DNA of 6,176 nt from an uncultured Oribacterium sp. (GTDB taxonomy: Bacteria > Bacillota > Clostridia > Lachnospirales > Lachnospiraceae), in NCBI GenBank assembly GCA_934279105.1, contig CAKQWR010000117.1, forward strand, positions 1 to 6,176. Direction: 5' to 3'. Below, one piece after another: positions 1 through 5,055 of this stretch. The notes beneath the pieces were generated by a model. That model saw only the letters and a list, made by a program, of their open reading frames with translations. It did not search any database and was not told where the DNA came from. The number at the start of each line of letters is the position of its first letter. The stretch's first letter is position 1. The translations under genes were made by a program, and so were the position numbers.

Positions 1-732
1 ATCATCGGTGGCACCACGCCGGGTTATGCCTTGTTTGAACAGGTGAAACAGGAGACCGGACTTCCGATCCGGGTCCTGATTCGTCCGCGTTTCGGTGATT
101 TTTTGTATACAGAGTATGAATATCAGCAGATGTGCGCGGATATCCGCTATTTTGCGGATGCCGGTACGGATGGCGTCGTCATCGGAAGTCTGAATGAAGA
201 TGGCAGCCTGAATGAAGCACAGATGCGTGGCATGATCGAATCAACCACTGGAAAGTGCGGAATCACCCTGCATCGGGCCTTCGATGTCTGTGCAGATCCG
301 ATCGCATGCTACGAAAGAGCCGCAGAACTCGGTATCGATACGATTCTCAGCTCCGGACAGAAAGCCGATGCGCTGACGGGAAGCAAGTTGCTGCGAAAGC
401 TCGTAGAGATGTCCGGGAAGAAAAGTTCCGGTTCTATATCTACATTCGGAGATGCGGCGACGAAACGACAGGCCGATACAGATTGCAGACTCACCGGCGG
501 CCCGACGATTCTGGTCGGTGCCGGCATAAAGGCCGACAACATCGCCGAAATCGCAGGTATGACCGGTGCCCACGCTTTTCACATGTCTGGTAAGAAAATC
601 CTCTCGAGCGGCATGTGCTACCGCAACGAGCACGTCCATATGGGCCTCGACGGCATCAGCGAATTCGAGATCTACCGGACAGACGAAGAGGAAATCCGGC
701 GCGCAGTGGAGATACTCAGAAGCCTCCTATAG
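1..732 (+). CDS. cutC: CutC family TIM-barrel protein, 5' end cut off by the window
   Basis: The reading frame is open from base 1, so the first visible codons are internal and the true start lies to the left; a TTG at 31 is in frame but is not a convincing start. 243 residues are visible and the family is about 245-250 long in E. coli, so I estimate 30-40 N-terminal residues are missing. Family signatures seen: IRPRFGDFLYTE near visible residues 27-38 (E. coli has IRPRGGDFCYSD), the HRAFD motif at 91-95, LSSGQKADAL at 117-126, VGAGIKADN near 172-180 and MCYRNE near 205-210. CutC is a cytoplasmic protein historically tied to copper tolerance. In E. coli that phenotype was later traced to the MicL small RNA made from the cutC locus, so a copper role here is uncertain. 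An extra stretch of roughly 25-30 residues (about bases 415-501) precedes the VGAGI strand. The gene is likely co-transcribed with the ArsC-like gene 31 bases downstream. Confidence 0.88.
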   Translation: MIGGTTPGYALFEQVKQETGLPIRVLIRPRFGDFLYTEYEYQQMCADIRYFADAGTDGVVIGSLNEDGSLNEAQMRGMIESTTGKCGITLHRAFDVCADPIACYERAAELGIDTILSSGQKADALTGSKLLRKLVEMSGKKSSGSISTFGDAATKRQADTDCRLTGGPTILVGAGIKADNIAEIAGMTGAHAFHMSGKKILSSGMCYRNEHVHMGLDGISEFEIYRTDEEEIRRAVEILRSLL

Positions 733-763
733 GCGAAGTACTATATAGAAGAAAGGAAAATCG

Positions 764-1105
764 ATGAATATTCAGATTTACGGCACGAAAAAAAGTGCCG
801 ACACCAGAAAAGCAGAGCGCTATTTTAAAGAGCGCGGTATACGATTCCAGTCCATCGATATGAAAGAAAAGGGCATCAGCAAAGGCGAACTGAACTCGGT
901 CCTTCAGGCCGTCGGCGGCTTAGACGAACTTCTCGACGAGAAGACAAAGGATCAGACGGCGTATCTGCTGATCAAATATCTCGCAGCAGAAGACAAGTTT
1001 GAAAAGGTGCTCGAGAATCCGATGGTGCTGAAGCAGCCGATCGTACGGAATGGCCGCCAGGCCACCGTGGGGTACCAGTCAGATGTCTGGAAAAACTGGG
1101 AATGA
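764..1105 (+). CDS. ArsC/Spx-like thioredoxin-fold protein lacking the active-site cysteine
   Basis: A 113-residue protein of the ArsC/Spx/MgsR family, whose usual length is 110-135. The start is ATG at 764, preceded by AAGGA at 753-757 with 6 bases between. The family frame is clear: a short N-terminal strand then GTKK (residues 7-10), a helix with RKAERYFKERGI (15-26), the central GELNSVLQAVGGLDELL segment, and the C-terminal KQPIVRNGRQATVGY block (90-104) carrying the cis-proline (Pro92). Members either reduce arsenate with a thiol at the first loop (ArsC) or bind RNA polymerase and sense disulfide stress through a CXXC (Spx). Here the positions matching the Spx CXXC are Ser11 and Thr14, and the whole protein contains no cysteine. 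It therefore cannot do thiol chemistry by the family mechanism. A structural, adaptor or regulatory role is possible, but I cannot assign one. It sits 31 bases after cutC and ahead of a terminator, so it probably ends that transcript. Confidence 0.85.
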   Translation: MNIQIYGTKKSADTRKAERYFKERGIRFQSIDMKEKGISKGELNSVLQAVGGLDELLDEKTKDQTAYLLIKYLAAEDKFEKVLENPMVLKQPIVRNGRQATVGYQSDVWKNWE

Positions 1106-1136
1106 CGAAATCAACGCAGTTATACGAACATAATGA

Positions 1137-1168
1137 AAGCCGGCGCACTCGCGCCGGCTTCTTTATTT
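1137..1168 (+). terminator. Intrinsic terminator between convergent operons
   Basis: A perfect 10-bp GC-rich stem (AAGCCGGCGC at 1137-1146 pairing with GCGCCGGCTT at 1151-1160) closes a four-base ACTC loop and is followed by CTTTATTT. It starts 31 bases after the ArsC-like stop and suits termination of the rightward cutC unit. It also lies 19 bases beyond the hydrogenase stop read leftward. In that direction the following bases (TCATTATGTT) are only moderately T-rich, so it may work in both directions but more weakly leftward. No other terminator for the hydrogenase operon is visible. Confidence 0.88.
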
Positions 1169-1179
1169 AAAAACGTATT

Positions 1180-2916
1180 TTATTTTTCACCAGGCATCTT
1201 CCAGCCATGGTGATCGGTATGGAGCAGGTGCTCGGCCCGCTCGCTGAGCGGCTTCTCAAGGTACTCCTCGTAGCAGCGAATTACATCCGGATTCTCGTGG
1301 CTGAAGCGGAGAGCACCGGCTGCATCCTGTGCATACAGTGTCTTCGCACGCTCAGGGGCCATCTCTATGCTATCGTGGATCGGCTGTCCGCCACCACCGA
1401 CGCAACCGCCCGGACAAGCCATGACTTCGACGAAGTCATACTCGACGGTCTTCTTACGAAGCGCATCGAGGAGCTTCGCAGCATTGCCGAGACCATTGAC
1501 CACGGCAACACGTACAGGGATGCCCTTGATGTCGAAGGTCGCTTCCTTCCAGCCATCCTGCCCACGTACATCATGGAATGCATCCGGATCCGGATTCTCG
1601 CCGGTCACACTGTGGTAGGCGGTACGAAGAGCTGCCTCCATAACACCACCGGTGGAACCGAAGATATTGGCTGCACCAGAACCTGCGGAGAACGGATTAT
1701 CCAGCTCGATTTCATCGATCTCACCCGGCGCGATGTTCTCCATACGAAGGAGACGATTTACCTCACGGGTCGTCAGTACGACATCGACATCCGGATCACC
1801 CTGATCGTTCCGCATCGTCTCATAGCCGCACTCTGCCTTCTTCGCAAGACATGGCATGATAGAAACGCAGTAAATACGGGACGGATCCACGCCGAGCTTC
1901 TCTGCGAAGTAGCTCTTAATGATCGCACCAAACATCTGCTGCGGTGATTTCGAGGTCGAAAGCTGGTCTACGAAATCCGGATAATGTGCCTTGCAGAAAC
2001 GAATCCAGCCAGGGCAGCAGCTGGTGAACATCGGGAACGTATGCTCTTCCTTATGTGTCAGCTTCTCGAGGAATTCCGTCGCCTCCTCCATGATGGTTAG
2101 GTCTGCGGACCAGTTGGTATCAAATACATAATCAAAACCGGTAATCTTCAGAGCCGCTGCGAGACGCTTTACGGTCGCCTGCTCCGGTGTGAGACCGAAG
2201 CCCTCGCCCCATGCCGTACGAATCGACGGTGCGATCTGTGCGACCACGATCTTATCCGGATTCTCAAGTGCATCGAGGATATCATGGGTATCATCACGCT
2301 CACGCAGTGCTGCAGTAGGGCAGTGGGTGATACACTGACCGCAGAGTGCGCACTTACTGGTCTCGAGGTCATATGCATCCTTCACATCGACTGTACTCTG
2401 AGAACCGGTATTGATGACATCCCAGATATGACTTTCCTGCACCTTATCACAAATCTGTACGCAGCGCATGCACTTGATGCACTTGTCATAATTCCGGATC
2501 AGCGGGAAGTTCAGTGAGCTGCGATGCTTCTTCGGCAGCTGCTTATCAAACGGCACACTCAGGATGTTCAGGTCATTCGCTACCTTCTGCAGCTCACAGT
2601 TTCCGGAACGTACGCAAATCGCACAGTTCGTATCATGCTGGCTGAGGATGAGCTCTACATTCGCACGTCTCGCGAGACGTGCCTTCCGGGAGTTGGTATA
2701 GATGACCATCCCCTCGGTCACCGTGTTGTTGCAGGCCGTCATCAGACGATCATAACCTTCTACCTCAACTACACAGACTCTACATGCCGCAATTTCATTA
2801 ATATCCTTTAAATAGCACAGTGTCGGAATGTGAATGCCTGCAGCAGCGGCAGCATTCAGGATGGTGGTCCGCTCCGGGACCTGGACAACTCTGCCATCAA
2901 TCGTACAATTTACCAT
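1180..2916 (-). CDS. hydA: [FeFe] hydrogenase catalytic subunit, CpI-like (probable HydDB group A2)
   Basis: A 578-residue cytoplasmic [FeFe] hydrogenase that interconverts protons plus electrons with H2; Clostridium pasteurianum CpI is 574 residues. Domains in order: an N-terminal [2Fe-2S] ferredoxin fold with Cys34, Cys45, Cys48 and Cys62; a His-Cys3 [4Fe-4S] site with His94, Cys98, Cys101 and Cys107; two [4Fe-4S] sites with Cys146, 149, 152, 156 and Cys189, 192, 195, 199; then the H-cluster domain. All three H-cluster signatures are intact: TSCCPGW at 298-304 (Cys300 is the likely proton-relay cysteine, Cys301 a ligand), MPCLAKKAE at 354-362 (Cys356) and EVMACPGGCVGGGGQP at 497-512 (Cys501, Cys505). 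There is no signal peptide. The ATG at 2916 overlaps the end of the upstream flavoprotein gene and has AAAGGGAGG 12 bases upstream. The partner is a GltD-like protein with no NuoE or FMN-type NuoF gene, unlike bifurcating HydABC. The physiological electron donor is inferred, and maturation needs HydEFG from elsewhere. Confidence 0.96.
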   Translation of the reverse strand: MVNCTIDGRVVQVPERTTILNAAAAAGIHIPTLCYLKDINEIAACRVCVVEVEGYDRLMTACNNTVTEGMVIYTNSRKARLARRANVELILSQHDTNCAICVRSGNCELQKVANDLNILSVPFDKQLPKKHRSSLNFPLIRNYDKCIKCMRCVQICDKVQESHIWDVINTGSQSTVDVKDAYDLETSKCALCGQCITHCPTAALRERDDTHDILDALENPDKIVVAQIAPSIRTAWGEGFGLTPEQATVKRLAAALKITGFDYVFDTNWSADLTIMEEATEFLEKLTHKEEHTFPMFTSCCPGWIRFCKAHYPDFVDQLSTSKSPQQMFGAIIKSYFAEKLGVDPSRIYCVSIMPCLAKKAECGYETMRNDQGDPDVDVVLTTREVNRLLRMENIAPGEIDEIELDNPFSAGSGAANIFGSTGGVMEAALRTAYHSVTGENPDPDAFHDVRGQDGWKEATFDIKGIPVRVAVVNGLGNAAKLLDALRKKTVEYDFVEVMACPGGCVGGGGQPIHDSIEMAPERAKTLYAQDAAGALRFSHENPDVIRCYEEYLEKPLSERAEHLLHTDHHGWKMPGEK

Positions 2917-2937
2917 TTCGTATCTCTGCCTCCCTTT
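2910..2937 (-). promoter_or_regulatory. hydA ribosome binding site and 7-base gene overlap
   Basis: Read on the minus strand, ATGGTAA contains both the hydA ATG (2916-2914) and the flavoprotein TAA (2912-2910). AAAGGGAGG at 2937-2929 lies inside the flavoprotein coding end, 12 bases before the ATG. The layout implies translational coupling and near-equal synthesis of the two subunits, and it fixes the hydA start: its first residues MVNCTIDGR align with the usual [2Fe-2S] N-terminus. Confidence 0.85.
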
Positions 2938-4742
2938 AAGATGCCATAACCGAAGTGATCACAATGCAGACATCTCGAGGACTCCTGCAGTGCTTCCTCC
3001 TCCGTCATCGGACACTCCATCAGCTTAAAATCACATCTTCGTTCATCCGCCGGACGCTCCACCATATTCACGCGGCCGAGTGCCTTATGATCGTCGAAAC
3101 GAATCGGTGGCAGAACCACATCCGTAGTAATCTCATGGTTAAATCCGAGGTATTCGTCAATGTTGGCGGCCGCAACCTTTCCGGCTGCAATCGCACGGAT
3201 CACGGTGGCCGGTCCGGTCACGCAGTCACCACCTGCGAAGATACCTTCATTGTCCGCGATATCAGAAGTATCGAACGCGGAGATACGGCCCTGCTGAACA
3301 GGGATACCGAACTCACCGAACTTGCCGGACTCGATGCCCTGACCGATGGCTACGAGTACACGATCAGCCGGAAGCAGCACTTCATCCTTCGCACTGTTCT
3401 TCGGGGATGGACGACCGCCCTTGACCGCACCCGGAATCTGTGGCTTCACGATAAGACCGGTGCAGCGGTTCTCTGCATCCTTCTCGATACGAACCGGTGC
3501 ATTCAGCTCGACGATCTCAACACCGTCGGCGATTGCACCCTCGACTTCCTCTGCGAGTGCCGTCATATCCTGCTTACGACGACGATAAGCTACCTTGACA
3601 GACTTCGCATGGCAGCGGATCGCAGAACGTGCGACGTCCATCGCAACGTTACCACCACCGACAACGACGATATCCATGCCGGTGAAATCAGGATAGTAAT
3701 CATCACCGATCGCACGGAGCATCTCCACCGCGGAGATGACGCCCTCGGCATCCTCACCCTCGATACCGATCTTACGGTCGGTATGTGCACCGATGGCTAC
3801 ATACATCGCATCATACTGGCTACGAAGCTCTGCCACGGAAATATCGCGGCCGATGGAAATATCGGTCTTCGTTTCGAAACCTGCGAGCTTCAGACCTTCG
3901 ATCTCACGATCCAGAATCTCACGCGGGAAACGATATGCCGGAATGCCATAGCGAAGCATACCGCCGAGCTGTTTCCGCTGCTCATAAACAGTAACATCAT
4001 GTCCCATGATGCTGAGATAGTAGGCACAGCTGAGACCACTCGGGCCACCGCCGATGACGGCTACACGCTTGCCGGTCGCCGGCATCCGCTTCGGTGTCGG
4101 AATCACATCTTCATGTTCCACTGCGAAACGCTTGAGACCACGGATATTGATTGGATCATCCACGAGCGTACGACGGCATCGAACCTCACACGGGTGCTCA
4201 CAGATCAGACCACAGGTTGCCGGCATCGGGTTATCCTTACGGATCAGCTGAACGGCATCCTCATAACGCTTATCATGGATGAGGGCAATGTAACCAGGGA
4301 TGTCCACATGTGCCGGGCACTGCCATACACATGGCACCGGCTGGCTGTGCATGCTCTTGCAGCGGCCATGCTTGATATGCTCTACATAGTCATCACGGAA
4401 GCCACGAAGTCCCTCGAGCACCATACGTGCCGCCTCGGAACCGATCGCACAATCCGCTGACATATAGATACTCTCTGCCGTATCCTCCAGCACCTTCAGT
4501 GTAAACATATCTGCTGTACCATCCAGTACCTTTCCAATCAGTGCTTCCAGCTGGCCGAGGCCGACCCGGCATGGTGTACACTTACCACAGGACTGTGCAT
4601 GGCACAGATGCAGAAATGAAGACGCGAGATCTACAGGGCAGAGTCCCGGCTGCGCTGCCTGAACGCGCCGCTCGAGATCCTTGTAGAGAGACTCCACCGT
4701 TTTCTCGGCTTCATTCTTCGTGAAAATTGTCAATCTACTCAT
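2910..4742 (-). CDS. NuoF-type Fe-S / GltD-like FAD-dependent NAD(P)H oxidoreductase, hydrogenase partner
   Basis: A 610-residue soluble flavoprotein expected to pass electrons between NAD(P)H and the hydrogenase encoded just downstream. Residues about 30-125 resemble only the C-terminal [4Fe-4S] module of NuoF: SCGKCTPCR at 51-59 (Cys52, 55, 58) and Cys98 in SADCAIG. Residues about 128-210 match the GltD N-terminal double-cluster domain, with Cys128, 138, 142, 177, 181, 185 and 189. An FAD Rossmann motif GGGPSGL lies at 231-237, a second nucleotide motif VGGGNVAMD at 361-369, then YRRR at 386-389, whose arginines suggest NADPH rather than NADH. The FAD-closing motif IFAGGDCVTGPATV is at 501-514. 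A tail of about 80 residues beyond the GltD core carries Cys570, 577, 591 and 594. The start is ATG at 4742 with AAAGGA 8 bases upstream. Relatives include glutamate synthase small subunit, NfnB and Geobacter SfrB. It is not glutamate synthase itself, since no large subunit is nearby. The reaction is inferred from domains and context. Confidence 0.92.
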   Translation of the reverse strand: MSRLTIFTKNEAEKTVESLYKDLERRVQAAQPGLCPVDLASSFLHLCHAQSCGKCTPCRVGLGQLEALIGKVLDGTADMFTLKVLEDTAESIYMSADCAIGSEAARMVLEGLRGFRDDYVEHIKHGRCKSMHSQPVPCVWQCPAHVDIPGYIALIHDKRYEDAVQLIRKDNPMPATCGLICEHPCEVRCRRTLVDDPINIRGLKRFAVEHEDVIPTPKRMPATGKRVAVIGGGPSGLSCAYYLSIMGHDVTVYEQRKQLGGMLRYGIPAYRFPREILDREIEGLKLAGFETKTDISIGRDISVAELRSQYDAMYVAIGAHTDRKIGIEGEDAEGVISAVEMLRAIGDDYYPDFTGMDIVVVGGGNVAMDVARSAIRCHAKSVKVAYRRRKQDMTALAEEVEGAIADGVEIVELNAPVRIEKDAENRCTGLIVKPQIPGAVKGGRPSPKNSAKDEVLLPADRVLVAIGQGIESGKFGEFGIPVQQGRISAFDTSDIADNEGIFAGGDCVTGPATVIRAIAAGKVAAANIDEYLGFNHEITTDVVLPPIRFDDHKALGRVNMVERPADERRCDFKLMECPMTEEEALQESSRCLHCDHFGYGILKGGRDTKW

Positions 4743-4770
4743 GTTCTATTTCCTTTCAAATTTATACTCC

Positions 4771-4787
4771 ATCCTTCGCCCAAGGAT
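4771..4787 (-). promoter_or_regulatory. Stem-loop in the leader of the hydrogenase operon
   Basis: On the minus strand ATCCTT and AAGGAT form a perfect 6-bp stem around a GGGCG loop. With transcription expected to begin near 4793, the hairpin would sit within the first 25 bases of an approximately 50-base leader, about 15 bases before the AAAGGA ribosome binding site. No T-run follows, so it is not a terminator. It could stabilise the mRNA or be a protein site; its function is unknown. Confidence 0.5.
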
Positions 4788-4805
4788 ATAATTGTGTAAA
4801 TTATA
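4787..4805. promoter_or_regulatory. Dyad overlapping the hydrogenase -10 box (candidate operator)
   Basis: TATAATT (4787-4793) and AATTATA (4799-4805) are perfect inverted arms separated by GTGTA. One arm contains the -10 box of the hydrogenase promoter and the other covers the expected start of transcription, a position where a bound repressor would block initiation. The arms are AT-only, so chance is a real alternative. The sequence does not match the Rex consensus well, so no regulator is named. Confidence 0.4.
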
Positions 4806-4827
4806 GCATATTCCTATATATTATCGA
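4800..4827 (-). promoter_or_regulatory. Extended -10 promoter for the flavoprotein-hydA operon
   Basis: On the minus strand a perfect TATAAT (4805-4800) is preceded by TGC, giving the extended -10 form TGnTATAAT. A weak -35, TCGATA (4827-4822, 4 of 6 consensus bases), lies 16 bp upstream; an extended -10 can compensate for such a -35. The predicted start near 4793 gives a leader of about 50 bases before the ATG at 4742. A second weaker -10-like GATAAT (4825-4820) is also present. Confidence 0.65.
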
Positions 4828-4851
4828 CAGATTCGGCTGATTTTTGTATAG

Positions 4852-4869
4852 ATTGACAAATAATTGACA
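4852..4869. repeat. Two ATTGACA direct repeats one helical turn apart
   Basis: ATTGACA occurs at 4852-4858 and again at 4863-4869, an 11-base period that would put both on the same face of the DNA. They lie roughly 60-75 bases upstream of the predicted hydrogenase start and about 80-95 upstream of the predicted MATE start. Each contains a perfect -35 hexamer on the plus strand, but neither has a -10 at 16-18 bp, so a regulator site is at least as likely as a promoter. Confidence 0.4.
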
Positions 4870-4912
4870 CTATATTTACGCATTATCCCAATAGATTTTC
4901 TCAAAAACGATC

Positions 4913-4941
4913 ATGGCATAATTTTCATCTTTGGTTATAAT
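4913..4941 (+). promoter_or_regulatory. Probable promoter for the MATE transporter
   Basis: A perfect TATAAT (4936-4941) lies 17 bp downstream of ATGGCA (4913-4918, 4 of 6 matches to TTGACA). The expected start is near 4948, giving a leader of about 108 bases before the ATG at 5056. It diverges from the hydrogenase promoter, with about 85 bp between the two -35 regions. Confidence 0.55.
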
Positions 4942-4960
4942 AGGAGAGATATGCACTGCT

Positions 4961-5026
4961 CATGATATATACAGGTATATCGATGCACGGAAGGAAATCT
5001 ATACGCATAGAAATCCGCTTCCGTTG
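4961..5026 (+). promoter_or_regulatory. Two tandem stem-loops in the MATE leader
   Basis: Hairpin 1 (4961-4985) pairs CATGATATAT with GTATATC plus ATG, with one bulged G at 4982 and an ACAG loop at 4971-4974. Hairpin 2 (4986-5026) has a lower stem CACGGAAG (4986-4993) against CTTCCGT (5018-5024) plus G5026 with T5025 bulged, then an internal loop, then CTAT/ATAG closing an ACGC loop at 5003-5006. Together they fill most of the leader and end 11 bases before the ribosome binding site. This suggests cis regulation of the transporter. They do not match a riboswitch class I can confirm. Confidence 0.42.
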
Positions 5027-5055
5027 CTTCTTGACAGAAAGGATACTTACTTTAT

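Noticed and set aside
1207..1947. A 246-codon open frame antisense to hydA
   Set aside because: It has the same codon-aligned relation to the real gene, and it lies opposite the H-cluster domain with its intact signatures.
2955..4460. A 501-codon open frame on the plus strand, antisense to the flavoprotein gene
   Set aside because: It is codon-aligned with the real gene, so it stays open wherever that gene avoids TTA, CTA and TCA, as its codon bias does. The product has no recognisable motifs, while the minus strand encodes a complete iron-sulfur flavoprotein.
1180..4742. The flavoprotein as a true glutamate synthase small subunit or NADH:ferredoxin NfnB
   Set aside because: No glutamate synthase large subunit or NfnA gene is adjacent. 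The NuoF-type N-terminal module, the cysteine tail and the overlap with hydA point to a hydrogenase partner.
4843..4860. Rex operator candidate, TTTGT and ACAAA arms (also TTGTG at 4792-4796)
   Set aside because: Rex sites are about 18 bp of the type TTGTGAAnnnnTTCACAA. Here the TTGT and ACAA arms span only 16 bp and the inner positions do not match, and the TTGTG at 4792 has no good partner arm.
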